Below are positions 37,281-50,280 of a stretch of DNA of 64,000 nucleotides, piece after piece. The stretch covers positions 12,506,678 through 12,570,677 of the forward strand of contig NC_092579.1 of assembly GCF_037975245.1 (NCBI RefSeq), written 5' to 3'. A program made the translations under genes and the position numbers. The first letter of the stretch is position 1, and every line of letters begins with the position of its first letter. Under the pieces are notes generated by a model. The model made no database searches. It had not been told where the DNA came from and saw nothing but the letters and a program-made list of their open reading frames with translations. Source of the stretch: Apostichopus japonicus. Taxonomy: Eukaryota > Echinodermata > Holothuroidea > Aspidochirotida > Stichopodidae.

Positions 37281-39930
37281 TGGTCTAGACTCTCTTTTGC
37301 ATCCGTGGTTCGAACCCCGGTGGTGACGTCTTTTGCCGATGTTTTACAGCAAGTGCCTACACGGGGAGCTGTAAGTATTAGTTAATCCAGCTAATATCTC
37401 AGTCCATACAGTGGCGCGATGGCTTGGCGCACTGTACGAGCTGATGATCGAGACTCTCTTTTGTATCGGTGGTTCGAACCCCGGTGGTGACGTCTTTTGC
37501 CGATCTTTTACAGCAAGTGCCTACACGGGGAGCTGTAAGTATTAGTTAATCCAGCTAATATCTCAGTCCATACAGTGGCGCGATGGCTTGGCGCACTGTG
37601 CGAGCTGATGATCGAGACTCTCTTTTGCATCCGTGGTTCGAACCCCGGTGGTGACGTCTTTTGCCGATCTTTTACAGCAAGTGCCTACACGGGGAGCTGT
37701 AAGTATTAGTTAATCCACCTAATATCTCAGTCCATACAGTGGCGCGATGGCTTGGCGCACTGTACGAGCTGATGATCGAGACTCTCTTTTGCATCCGTGG
37801 TTCGAACCCCGGTGGTGACGTCTTTTGCCGATCTTTTACAGCAAGTGCCTACACGGGGAGCTGTAAGTATTAGTTAATCCAGCTAATATCTCAGTCCATA
37901 CAGTGGCGCGATGGCTTGGCGCACTGTACGAGCTGATGATCGAGACTCTCTTTTGCATCCGTGGTTCGAACCCCGGTGGTGACGTCTTTTGCCGATCTTT
38001 TACAGCAAGTGCCTACACGGGGAGCTGTAAGTATTAGTTAATCCACCTAATATCTCAGTCCATACAGTGGCGCGATGGCTTGGCGCACTGTACGAGCTGA
38101 TGATCGAGACTCTCTTTTGCATCCGTGGTTCGAACCCCGGTGGTGACGTCTTTTGCCGATCTTTTATAGCAAGTGCCTACACGGGGAGCTGTAAGTATTA
38201 GTTAATCCAGCTAATATCTCAGTCCATACAGTGGCGCGATGGCTTGGCGCACTGTACGAGCTGATGATCGAGACTCTCTTTTGCATCCGTGGTTCGAACC
38301 CCGGTGATGACGTCTTTTGCCGATCTTTTACAGCAAGTGCCTACACGGGGAGCTGTAAGTATTAGTTAATCCAGCTAATATCTCAGTCCATACAGTGGCG
38401 CGATGGCTTGGCGCACTGTACGAGCTGATGGTCTAGACTCTCTTTTGCATCCGTGGTTCGAACCCCGGTGATGACGTCTTTTGACGATCTTTTACAGCAA
38501 GTGCCTACACGGGGAGCTGTAAGTATTAGTTAATCCAGCTAATATCTCAGTCCATACAGTGGCGCGATGGCTTGGCGCACTGTACGAGCTGATGATCGAG
38601 ACTCTCTTTTGCATCCGTGGTTCGAACCCCGGTGGTGACGTCTTTTGCCGATCTTTTACAGCAAGTGCCTACACGGGGAGCTGTAAGTATTAGTTAATCC
38701 AGCTAATATCTCAGTCCATACAGTGGCGCGATGGCTTGGCGCACTGTACGAGCTGATGGTCTAGACTCTCTTTTGCATCCGTGGTTCGAACCCCGGTGGT
38801 GACGTCTTTTGCCGATCTTTTACAGCAAGTGCCTACACGGGGAGCTGTAAGTATTAGTTAATCCAGCTAATATCTCAGTCCATACAGTGGCGCGATGGCT
38901 TGGCGCACTGTACGAGCTGATGGTCTAGACTCTCTTTTGCATCCGTGGTTCGAACCCCGGTGGTGACGTCTTTTGCCGATCTTTTACAGCAAGTGCCTAC
39001 ACGGGGAGCTGTAAGTATTAGTTAATCCAGCTAATATCTCAGTCCATACAGTGGCGCGATGGCTTGGCGCACTGTACGAGCTGATGATCGAGACTCTCTT
39101 TTGCATCCGTGGTTCCAACCCCGGTGGTGACGTCTTTTGCCGATCTTTTACAGCAAGTGCCTACACGGGGAGCTGTAAGTATTAGTTAATCCAGCTAATA
39201 TCTCAGTCCATACAGTGGCGCGATGGCTTGGCGCACTGTACGAGCTGATGATCGAGACTCTCTTTTGCATCCGTGGTTCGAACCCCGGTGGTGACGTCTT
39301 TTGCCGATCTTTTACAGCAAGTGCCTACACGGGGAGCTGTAAGTATTAGTTAATCCAGCTAATATCTCAGTCCATACAGTGGCGCGATGGCTTGGCGCAC
39401 TGTACGAGCTGATGATCGAGACTCTCTTTTGCATCCGTGGTTCCAACCCCGGTGGTGACGTCTTTTGCCGATCTTTTACAGCAAGTGCCTACACGGGGAG
39501 CTGTAAGTATTAGTTAATCCAGCTAATATCTCAGTCCATACAGTGGCGCGATGGCTTGGCGCACTGTACGAGCTGATGATCGAGACTCTCTTTTGCATCC
39601 GTGGTTCGAACCCCGGTGGTGACGTCTTTTGCCGATCTTTTACAGCAAGTGCCTACACGGGGAGCTGTAAGTATTAGTTAATCCAGCTAATATCTCAGTC
39701 CATACAGTGGCGCGATGGCTTGGCGCACTGTACGAGCTGATGATCGAGACTCTCTTTTGCATCCGTGGTTCGAACCCCGGTGGTGACGTCTTTTGCCGAT
39801 CTTTTACAGCAAGTGCCTACACGGGGAGCTGTAAGTATTAGTTAATCCAGCTAATATCTCAGTCCATACAGTGGCGCGATGGCTTGGCGCACTGTACGAG
39901 CTGATGATCGAGACTCTCTTTTGCATCCGT
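37214..39930 (+). repeat. Copy 2 of 7,641-offset duplicated block
   Basis: This is the partner of 29,573-32,290. It begins within about 70 bp of the end of the 6,012-offset block. Private changes: GATGTTTTAC at 37,339, and two B-box hits GGTTCCAACC at 39,111 and 39,441, which are 330 bp (two units) apart and so look like one mutation copied once. Part of it (38,428-39,280) is repeated again at 45,730-46,590. Confidence 0.85.
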
Positions 39931-42900
39931 GGTTCGAACCCCTATGGTGACGTCTTTTGCCGATCTTTTACAGCAAGTGCCTACACGGGGAGCTGTAAGT
40001 ATTAGTTAATCCAACTAATATCTCAGTCCATACAGTGGCGCGATGGCTTGGCGCACTGTACGAGCTGATGATCGAGACTCTCTTTTGCATCCGTGGTTCG
40101 AACCCCGGTGGTGACGTCTTTTGCCGATCTTTTACAGCAAGTGCCTACACGGGGAGCTGTAAGTATTAGTTAATCCAGCTAATATCTCAGTCCATACAGT
40201 GGCGCGATGGCTTGGCGCACTGTACGAGCTGATGATCGAGACTCTCTTTTGCATCCGTGGTTCGAACCCCGGTGGTGACGTCTTTTACAGCAAGTGCCTA
40301 CACGGGGAGCTGTAAGTATTAGTTAATCCAGCTAATATCTCAGTCCATACAGTGGCGCGATGGCTTGGCGCACTGTACGAGCTGATGATTGAGACTCTCT
40401 TTTGCATCCGTGGTTCGAACCCCGGTGGTGACGTCTTTTGCCGATCTTTTACAGCAAGTGCCTACACGGGGAGCTGTAAGTATTAGTTAATCCAACTAAT
40501 ATCTCAGTCCATACAGTGGCGCGATGGCTTGGCGCACTGTACGAGCTGATGATCGAGACTCTCTTTTGCATCCGTGGTTCGAACCCCGGTGGTGACGTCT
40601 TTTGCCGATCTTTTACAGCAAGTGCCTACACGGGGAGCTGTAAGTATTAGTTAATCCAGCTAATATCTCAGTCCATACAGTGGCGCGATGGCTTGGCGCA
40701 CTGTACGAGCTGATGATCGAGACTCTCTTTTGCATCCGTGGTTCGAACCCCGGTGATGACGTCTTTTGCCGATCTTTTACAGCAAGTGCCTACACGGGGA
40801 GCTGTAAGTATTAGTTAATCCAGCTAATATCTCAGTCCATACAGTGGCGCGATGGCTTGGCGCACTGTACGAGCTGATGATCGAGACTCTCTTTTGCATC
40901 CGTGGTTCGAACCCCGGTGGTGACGTCTTTTACAGCAAGTGCCTACACGGGGAGCTGTAAGTATTAGTTAATCCAGCTAATATCTCAGTCCATACAGTGG
41001 CGCGATGGCTTGGCGCACTGTACGAGCTGATGATCGAGACTCTCTTTTGCATCCGTGGTTCGAACCCCGGTGGTGACGTCTTTTGCCGATCTTTTACAGC
41101 AAGTGCCTACACGGGGAGCTGTAAGTATTAGTTAATCCAACTAATATCTCAGTCCATACAGTGGCGCGATGGCTTGGCGCACTGTACGAGCTGATGATCG
41201 AGACTCTCTTTTGCATCCGTGGTTCGAACCCCGGTGGTGACGTCTTTTGCCGATCTTTTACAGCAAGTGCCTACACGGGGAGCTGTAAGTATTAGTTAAT
41301 CCACCTAATATCTCAGTCCATACAGTGGCGCGATGGCTTGGCGCACTGTACGAGCTGATGATCGAGACTCTCTTTTGCATCCGTGGTTCGAACCCCGGTG
41401 ATGACGTCTTTTGCCGATCTTTTACAGCAAGTGCCTACACGGGGAGCTGTAAGTATTAGTTAATCCACCTAATATCTCAGTCCATACAGTGGCGCGATGG
41501 CTTGGCGCACTGTACGAGCTGATGATCGAGACTCTCTTTTGCATCCGTGGTTCGAACCCCGGTGGTGACGTCTTTTACAGCAAGTGCCTACACGGGGAGC
41601 TGTAAGTATTAGTTAATCCAGCTAATATCTCAGTCCATACAGTGGCGCGATGGCTTGGCGCACTGTACGAGCTGATGATCGAGACTCTCTTATGCATCCG
41701 TGGTTCGAACCCCGGTGGTGACGTCTTTTGCCGATCTTTTACAGCAAGTGCCTACACGGGGAGCTGTAAGTATTAGTTAATCCAACTAATATCTCAGTCC
41801 ATACAGTGGCGCGATGGCTTGGCGCACTGTACGAGCTGATGATCGAGACTCTCTTTTGCATCCGTGGTTCGAACCCCGGTGGTGACGTCTTTTGCCGATC
41901 TTTTACAGCAAGTGCCTACACGGGGAGCTGTAAGTATTAGTTAATCCAACTAATATCTCAGTCCATACAGTGGCGCGATGGCTTGGCGCACTGTACGAGC
42001 TGATGATCGAGACTCTCTTTTGCATCCGTGGTTCGAACCCCGGTGATGACGTCTTTTGCCGATCTTTTACAGCAAGTGCCTACACGGGGAGCTGTAAGTA
42101 TTAGTTAATCCAGCTAATATCTCAGTCCATACAGTGGCGCGATGGCTTGGCGCACTGTACGAGCTGATGATCGAGACTCTCTTTTGCATCCGTGGTTCGA
42201 ACCCCGATGGTGACGTCTTTTGCCGATCTTTTACAGCAAGTGCCTACACGGGGAGCTGTAAGTATTAGTTAATCCAGCTAATATCTCAGTCCATACAGTG
42301 GCGCGATGGCTTGGCGCACTGTGCGGTCTGATGATCGAGACTCTCTTTTGCATCCGTGGTTCGAACCCCGGTGGTGACGTCTTTTGCCGATCTTTTACAG
42401 CAAGTGCCTACACGGGGAGCTGTAAGTATTAGTTAATCCAGCTAATATCTCAGTCCATACAGTGGCGCGATGGCTTGGCGCACTGTGCGAGCTGCTGATC
42501 GAGACTCTCTTTTGCATCCGTGGTTCGAACCCCGGTGGTGACGTCTTTTGCCGATCTTTTACAGCAAGTGCCTACACGGGGAGCTGTAAGTATTAGTTAA
42601 TCCAGCTAATATCTCAGTCCATACAGTGGCGCGATGGCTTGGCGCACTGTACGAGCTGATGATCGAGACTCTCTTTTGCATCCGTGGTTCGAACCCCTAT
42701 GGTGACGTCTTTTGCCGATCTTTTACAGCAAGTGCCTACACGGGGAGCTGTAAGTATTAGTTAATCCAGCTAATATCTCAGTCCATACAGTGGCGCGATG
42801 GCTTGGCGCACTGTACGAGCTGATGATCGAGACTCTCTTTTGCATCCGTGGTTCGAACCCCGGTGGTGACGTCTTTTACAGCAAGTGCCTACACGGGGAG

Positions 42901-43292
42901 CTGTAAGTATTAGTTAATCCACCTAATATCTCAGTCCATACAGTGGCGCGATGGCTTGGCGCACTGTACGAGCTGATGATCGAGACTCTCTTTTGCATCC
43001 GTGGTTCGAACCCCGGTGGTGACGTCTTTTGCCGATCTTTTACACAAGTGCCTACACGGGGAGCTGTAAGTATTAGTTAATCCAGCTAATATCTCAGTCC
43101 ATACAGTGGCGCGATGGCTTGGCGCACTGTACGAGCTGATGATCGAGACTCTCTTTTGCATCCGTGGTTCGAACCCCGGTGATGACGTCTTTTACAGCAA
43201 GTGCCTACACGGGGAGCTGTAAGTAATAGTTAATCCACCTAATATCTCAGTCCATACAGTGGCGCGATGGCTTGGCGCACTGTACGAGCTGA
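39444..43292 (+). repeat. Copy 2 of 6,012-offset duplicated block (~3.85 kb)
   Basis: This is the partner of 33,432-37,280, with markers at 39,938, 40,388, 41,683-41,690, about 42,205, 42,323, 42,491 and about 43,037. It ends where GATGGTCTAG of the first copy (37,280) faces GATGATCGAG at about 43,292. The small differences include CCAAC at 41,947 in place of CCAGC. Confidence 0.9.
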
Positions 43293-45729
43293 TGATCGAG
43301 ACTCTCTTTTGCATCCGTGGTTCGAACCCCGGTGGTGACTTCTTTTACAGCAAGTGCCTACACGGGGAGCTGTAAGTATTAGTTAATCCACCTAATATCT
43401 CAGTCCATACAGTGGCGCGATGGCTTGGCGCACTGTACGAGCTGATGATCGAGACTCTCTTTTGCATCCGTGGTTCGAACCCCGGTGGTGACGTCTTTTG
43501 CCGATCTTTTACAGCAAGTGCCTACACGGGGAGCTGTAAGTATTAGTTAATCCAGCTAATATCTCAGTCCATACAGTGGCGCGATGGCTTGGCGCACTGT
43601 ACGAGCTGATGATCGAGACTCTCTTTTGCATCCGTGGTTCGAACCCCGGTGGTGACGTCTTTTGCCAATCTTTTATAGCAAGTGCCTACACGGGGAGCTG
43701 TAAGTATTAGTTAATCCACCTAATATCTCAGTCCATACAGTGGCGCGATGGCTTGGCGCACTGTACGAGCTGATGATCGAGACTCTCTTTTGCATCCGTG
43801 GTTCGAACCCCAATGGTAACGTCTTTTGCCGATCTTTTACAGCAAGTGCCTACACGGGGAGCTGTAAGTAATAGTTAGTCCAGCTAATATCTCAGTCCAT
43901 ACAGTGGCGCGATGGCTTGGCGCACTGTACGAGCTGATGGTCTAGACTCTCTTTTGCATCCGTGGTTCGAACCCCGGTGGTGACGTCTTTTGCCGATCTT
44001 TTACAGCAAGTGCCTACACGGGGAGCTGTAAGTATTAGTTAATCCACCTAATATCTCAGTCCATACAGTGGCGCGATGGCTTGGCGCACTGTACGAGCTG
44101 ATGATCGAGACTCTCTTTTGCATCCGTGGTTCGAACCCCGGTGGTGACGTCTTTTACAGCAAGTGCCTACACGGGGAGCTGTAAGTATTAGTTAATCCAC
44201 CTAATATCTCAGTCCATACAGTGGCGCGATGGCTTGACGCACTGTACGAGCTGATGATCGAGACTCTCTTTTGTATCGGTGGTTCGAACCCCGGTGGTGA
44301 CGTCTTTTGCCGATCTTTTACAGCAAGTGCCTACACGGGGAGCTGTAAGTATTAGTTAATCCACCTAATATCTCAGTCCATACAGTGGCGCGATGGCTTG
44401 GCGCACTGTACGAGCTGATGATCGAGACTCTCTTTTGCATCCGTGGTTCGAACCCCGGTGGTGACGTCTTTTGCCGATCTTTTACAGCAAGTGCCTACAC
44501 GGGGAGCTGTAAGTATTAGTTAATCCAGCTAATATCTCAGTCCATACAGTGGCGCGATGGCTTGGCGCACTGTACGAGCTGATGATCGAGACTCTCTTTT
44601 GCATCCGTGGTTCGAACCCCGGTGGTGACGTCTTTTGCCGATCTTTTACAGCAAGTGCCTACACGGGGAGCTGTAAGTATTAGTTAATCCAGCTAATATC
44701 TCAGTCCATACAGTGGCGCGATGGCTTGGCGCACTGTACGAGCTGATGATCGAGACTCTCTTTTGCATCCGTGGTTCGAACCCCGGTGGTGACGTCTTTT
44801 GCCGATCTTTTACAGCAAGTGCCTACACGGGGAGCTGTAAGTATTAGTTAATCCAGCTAATATCTCAGTCCATACAGTGGCGCGATGGCTTGGCGCACTG
44901 TACGAGCTGATGATCGAGACTCTCTTTTGCATCCGTGGTTCGAACCCCGGTGGTGACGTCTTTTGCCGATCTTTTACAGCAAGTGCCTACACGGGGAGCT
45001 GTAAGTATTAGTTAATCCAGCTAATATCTCAGTCCATACAGTGGCGCGATGGCTTGGCGCACTGTACGAGCTGATGGTCTAGACTCTCTTTTGCATCCGT
45101 GGTTCGAACCCCGGTGGTGACGTCTTTTGCCGATCTTTTACAGCAAGTGCCTACACGGGGAGCTGTAAGTATTAGTTAATCCAGCTAATATCTCAGTCCA
45201 TACAGTGGCGCGATGGCTTGGCGCACTGTACGAGCTGATGATCGAGACTCTCTTTTGCATCCGTGGTTCGAACCCCGGTGGTGACGTCTTTTGCCGATCT
45301 TTTACAGCAAGTGCCTACACGGGGAGCTGTAAGTATTAGTTAATCCAGCTAATATCTCAGTCCATACAGTGGCGCGATGGCTTGGCGCACTGTACGAGCT
45401 GATGATCGAGACTCTCTTTTGCATCCGTGGTTCGAACCCCGGTGGTGACGTCTTTTGCCGATCTTTTACAGCAAGTGCCTACACGGGGAGCTGTAAGTAT
45501 TAGTTAATCCAGCTAATATCTCAGTCCATACAGTGGCGCGATGGCTTGGCGCACTGTACGACCTGATGATCGAGACTCTCTTTTGCATCCGTGGTTCGAA
45601 CCCCGGTGGTGACGTCTTTTGCCGATCTTTTACAGCAAGTGCCTACACGGGGAGCTGTAAGTATTAGTTAATCCAGCTAATATCTCAGTCCATACAGTGG
45701 CGCGATGGCTTGGCGCACTGTACGAGCTG
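43293..45729 (+). repeat. Array segment with mixed markers
   Basis: The units carry marks from several families: TTGACGCACTG followed by TGTATCGGTG at 44,272, GATGGTCTAG at 43,937 and 45,074, ACTTCTTTTAC at 43,339, GCCAATC at 43,665, and a unit reading CCCCAATGGTAACG near 43,808 with AGTTAGTCC near 43,874. CGACCTGATG occurs at 45,559. The order fits no single earlier block, so it is a mosaic of exchanged segments. No gene is present. Confidence 0.7.
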
Positions 45730-46590
45730 ATGGTCTAGACTCTCTTTTGCATCCGTGGTTCGAACCCCGGTGATGACGTCTTTTGACGATCTTTTACAGC
45801 AAGTGCCTACACGGGGAGCTGTAAGTATTAGTAAATCCAGCTAATATCTCAGTCCATACAGTGGCGCGATGGCTTGGCGCACTGTACGAGCTGATGATCG
45901 AGACTCTCTTTTGCATCCGTGGTTCGAACCCCGGTGGTGACGTCTTTTGCCGATCTTTTACAGCAAGTGCCTACACGGGGAGCTGTAAGTATTAGTTAAT
46001 CCACCTAATATCTCAGTCCATACAGTGGCGCGATGGCTTGGCGCACTGTACGAGCTGATGGTCTAGACTCTCTTTTGCATCCGTGGTTCGAACCCCGGTG
46101 GTGACGTCTTTTGCCGATCTTTTACAGCAAGTGCCTACACGGGGAGCTGTAAGTATTAGTTAATCCAGCTAATATCTCAGTCCATACAGTGGCGCGATGG
46201 CTTGGCGCACTGTACGAGCTGATGGTCTAGACTCTCTTTTGCATCCGTGGTTCGAACCCCGGTGGTGACGTCTTTTGCCGATCTTTTACAGCAAGTGCCT
46301 ACACGGGGAGCTGTAAGTATTAGTTAATCCAGCTAATATCTCAGTCCATACAGTGGCGCGATGGCTTGGCGCACTGTACGAGCTGATGATCGAGACTCTC
46401 TTTTGCATCCGTGGTTCGAACCCCGGTGGTGACGTCTTTTGCCGATCTTTTACAGCAAGTGCCTACACGGGGAGCTGTAAGTATTAGTTAATCCAGCTAA
46501 TATCTCAGTCCATACAGTGGCGCGATGGCTTGGCGCACTGTACGAGCTGATGATCGAGACTCTCTTTTGCATCCGTGGTTCGAACCCCGG
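45730..46590 (+). repeat. Third partial copy of the GATGGTCTAG block
   Basis: GATGGTCTAG units at 45,730, 46,058 and 46,222 and TGACGATC at 45,784 match 38,428, 38,756, 38,920 and 38,482 at an offset of 7,302 bp, and 30,787 and following at 14,943 bp. The match stops when a TTTTGCAGC short unit begins near 46,602. Confidence 0.85.
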
Positions 46591-46617
46591 TGGTGACGTC
46601 TTTTGCAGCAAGTGCCT

Positions 46618-46710
46618 ACACGGGGAGCTGTAAGTATTAGTTAATCCAACTAATATCTCAGTACACGGGGAGCTGTAAGTATTAGTTAATCCACCTAATA
46701 TCTCAGTCCA
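46618..46710 (+). repeat. 45-bp partial monomer duplication, junction 1
   Basis: ACACGGGGAGCTG starts at 46,618 and again at 46,663, only 45 bp later. The sequence runs from CTCAGT straight into ACACGGGG, skipping the rest of a normal unit, so the tail third of a monomer is present twice in a row. The junction shares at most one or two bases of homology with the parent sequence. It breaks the monomer ladder, which is very rare in this window. Confidence 0.9.
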
Positions 46711-47143
46711 TACAGTGGCGCGATGGCTTGGCGCACTGTACGAGCTGATGATCGAGACTCTCTTTTGCATCCGTGGTTCGAACCCCGGTGGTGACGTCTT
46801 TTGCCGATCTTTTACAGCAAGTGCCTACACGGGGAGCTGTAAGTATTAGTTAATCCAGCTAATATCTCAGTCCATACAGTGGCGCGATGGCTTGGCGCAC
46901 TGTACGAGCTGATGATCGAGACTCTCTTTTGCATCCGTGGTTCGAACCCCGGTGGTGACGTCTTTTGCCGATCTTTTACAGCAAGTGCCTACACGGGGAG
47001 CTGTAAGTATTAGTTAATCCAGCTAATATCTCAGTCCATACAGTGGCGCGATGGCTTGGCGCACTGTACGAGCTGATGATCGAGACTCTCTTTTGCATCC
47101 GTGGTTCGAACCCCGGTGGTGACGTCTTTTACAGCAAGTGCCT

Positions 47144-47230
47144 ACACGGGGAGCTGTAAGTATTAGTTAATCCAACTAATATCTCAGTACACGGTAAGTA
47201 TTAGTTAATCCACCTAATATCTCAGTCCAT
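47144..47230 (+). repeat. 45-bp partial monomer duplication, junction 2 with 7-bp loss
   Basis: The same CTCAGT-ACACGG junction occurs at 47,183-47,194, with ACACGG at 47,144 and 47,189. The second piece reads ACACGGTAAGT, lacking seven bases of GGGGAGCTG. Both junctions follow a short unit and a CCAACTAAT tail, so they descend from one event that was copied with its neighbours, after which this copy lost seven bases. Confidence 0.88.
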
Positions 47231-48919
47231 ACAGTGGCGCGATGGCTTGGCGCACTGTACGAGCTGATGATCGAGACTCTCTTTTGCATCCGTGGTTCGA
47301 ACCCCGGTGGTGACGTCTTTTGCCGATCTTTTACAGCAAGTGCCTACACGGGGAGCTGTAAGTATTAGTTAATCCAACTAATATCTCAGTCCATACAGTG
47401 GCTCGATGGCTTGGCGCACTGTACGAGCTGATGATCGAGACTCTCTTTTGCATCCGTGGTTCGAACCCCGGTGGTGACGTCTTTTGCCGATCTTTTACAG
47501 CAAGTGCCTACACGGGGAGCTGTAAGTATTAGTTAATCCAGCTAATATCTCAGTCCATACAGTGGCGCGATGGCTTGGCGCACTGTACGAGCTGATGATC
47601 GAGACTCTCTTTTGCATCCGTGGTTCGAACCCCGGTGGTGACATCTTTTGCCGATCTTTTACAGCAAGTGCCTACACGGGGAGCTGTAAGTATTAGTTAA
47701 TCCAGCTAATATCTCAGTCCATACAGTGGCGCGATGGCTTGACGCACTGTACGAGCTGATGATCGAGACTCTCTTTTGCATCCGTGGTTCGAACCCCGGT
47801 GGTGACGTCTTTTGCCGATCTTTTACAGCAAGTGCCTACACGGGGAGCTGTAAGTATTAGTTAATCCACCTAATATCTCAGTCCATACAGTGGCGCGATG
47901 GCTTGGCGCACTGTACGAGCTGATGATCGAGACTCTCTTTTGCATCCGTGGTTCGAACCCCGGTGGTGACGTCTTTTGCCGATCTTTTACAGCAAGTGCC
48001 TACACGGGGAGCTGTAAGTATTAGTTAATCCACCTAATATCTCAGTCCATACAGTGGCGCGATGGCTTGGCGCACTGTACGAGCTGATGATCGAGACTCT
48101 TTTGCATCCGTGGTTCGAAACCCGGTGGTGACGTCTTTTGCCGGTCTTTTACAGCAAGTGCCTACACGGGGAGCTGTAAGTATTAGTTAATCCAGCTAAT
48201 ATCTCAGTCCATACAGTGGCGCGATGGCTTGGCGCACTGTACGAGCTGATGATCGAGACTCTCTTTTGCATCCGTGGTTCGAACCCCGGTGGTGACGTCT
48301 TTTGCCGATCTTTTACAGCAAGTGCCTACACGGGGAGCTGTAAGTATTAGTTAATCCAGCTAATATCTCAGTCCATACAGTGGCGCGATGGCTTGGCGCA
48401 CTGTACGAGCTGATGATCGAGACTCTTTTTTGCATCCGTGGTTCGAACCCCGGTGGTGACGTCTTTTGCCGATCTTTTACAGCAAGTGCCTACACGGGGA
48501 GCTGTAAGTATTAGTTAATCCAGCTAATATCTCAGTCCATACAGTGGCGCGATGGCTTGGCGCACTGTACGAGCTGATGATCGAGACTCTCTTTTGCATC
48601 CGTGGTTCGAACCCCGGTGATGACGTCTTTTGCAGCAAGTGCCTACACGGGGAGCTGTAAGTATTAGTTAATCCACCTAATATCTCAGTCCATACAGTGG
48701 CGCGATGGCTTGACGCACTGTGCGAGCTGATGATCGAGACTCTCTTTTGTATCCGTGGTTCGAACCCCGGTGGTGACGTCTTTTGCCGATCTTTTACAGC
48801 AAGTGCCTACACGGGGAGCTGTAAGTATTAGTTAATCCACCTAATATCTCAGTCCATACAGTGGCGCGATGGCTTGGCGCACTGTACGAGCTGATGATCG
48901 AGACACTCTTTTGCATCCG
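47231..48919 (+). repeat. Array segment, first CT-loss unit
   Basis: Ordinary monomers. The first unit lacking one CT (GAGACTCTTTTGC) is at 48,094-48,106. GTGGCTCGATGG is at 47,399, GACATCTTTTGCC at 47,640, GCCGGTCTTTTAC near 48,141 and GAGACACTC at 48,900. No gene is present. Confidence 0.7.
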
Positions 48920-50280
48920 TGGTTCGAACCCCGGTGGTGACGTCTTTTGCCGATCTTTTACAGCAAGTGCCTACACGGGGAGCTGTAAGTATTAGTTAAT
49001 CCAGCTAATATCTCAGTCCATACAGTGGCGCGATGGCTTGGCGCACTGTACGAGCTGATGATCGAGACTCTCTTTTGCATCCGTGGTTCGAACCCCGGTG
49101 GTGACGTCTTTTGCCGATCTTTTACAGCAAGTGCCTACACGGGGAGCTGTAAGTATTAGTTAATCCACCTAATATCTCAGTCCATACAGTGGCGCGATGG
49201 CTTGGCGCACTGTGCGGGCTGATGATCGAGACTCTCTTTTGCATCCGTGGTTCGAACCCCGGTGGTGACGTCTTTTGCCGATCTTTTACAGCAAGTGCCT
49301 ACACGGGGAGCTGTAAGTATTAGTTAATCCAGCTAATATCTCAGTCCATACAGTGGCGCGATGGCTTGGCGCACTGTACGAGCTGATGATCGAGACTCTC
49401 TTTTGCATCCGTGGTTCGAACCCCGGTGGTGACGTCTTTTGCCGAGCTTTTACAGCAAGTGCCTACACGGGGAGCTGTAAGTATTAGTTAATCCAGCTAA
49501 TATCTCAGTCCATACAGTGGCGCGATGGCTTGGCGCACTGTACGAGCTGATGATCGAGATTCTCTTTTGCATCCGTGGTTCGAACCCCGGTGATGACGTC
49601 TTTTACAGCAAGTGCCTACACGGGGAGCTGTAAGTAATAGTTAATCCACCTAATATCTCAGTCCATACAGTGGCGCGATGGCTTGGCGCACTGTACGAGC
49701 TGATGATCGAGACTCTCTTTTGCATCCGTGGTTCGAACCCCGGTGGTGACGTCTTTTGCAGCAAGTGCCAACACGGGGAGCTGTAAGTATTAGTTAATCC
49801 ACCTAATATCTCAGTCCATACAGTGGCGCGATGGCTTGGCGCACTGTACGAGCTGATGATCGAGACTCTCTTTTGCATACGTGGTTCGAACCCCGGTGAT
49901 GACGTCTTTTGCCGATCTTTTACAGCAAGTGCCTACACGTGGAGCTGTAAGTATTAGTTAATCCACCTAATATCTCAGTCCATACAGTGGCGCGATGGCT
50001 TGGCGCACTGTACGAGCTGATGATCGAGACTCTTTTGCATCCGTGGTTCGAACCCCGGTGGTGACGTCTTTTGCCGAGCTTTTACAGCAAGTGCCTACAC
50101 GGGGAGCTGTAAGTATTAGTTATTCCAGCTAATATCTCAGTCCATACAGTGGCGCGATGGCTTGGCGCACTGTACGAGCTGATGATCGAGACTCTCTTTT
50201 GCATCCGTGGTTCGAACCCCGGTGGTGACGTCTTTTGCCGATCTTTTACAGCAAGTGCCTACACGGGGAGCTGTAAGTAT
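48920..50280 (+). repeat. Copy 1 of 1,778-offset duplicated block
   Basis: GCGGGCTGATG (GGCT at 49,217), the short pair with AGTGCCAACACGG near 49,764, CATACGTGG near 49,877, ACACGTGG near 49,935 and the CT-loss unit near 50,030 all recur 1,778 bp later (50,995, about 51,542, about 51,655, about 51,713 and about 51,808). GAGCTTTTAC at 49,445 and 50,076 is found in this copy, not its partner. This block partly overlaps the 3,884-bp duplication. Confidence 0.82.

Noticed and set aside
46450-46770. Minus-strand open frame of 106 codons
   Set aside because: The 45-bp partial duplication and the short units happen to keep one frame open. The peptide repeats the same satellite reading twice, with no domain or start context.
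49603-49878. Minus-strand open frame of 91 codons repeated five times in 49.6-58.9 kb
   Set aside because: The copies are identical because the DNA blocks were duplicated recently. Two short units in a row (153 = 3 x 51) keep the frame. No sign of protein-level constraint can be seen.
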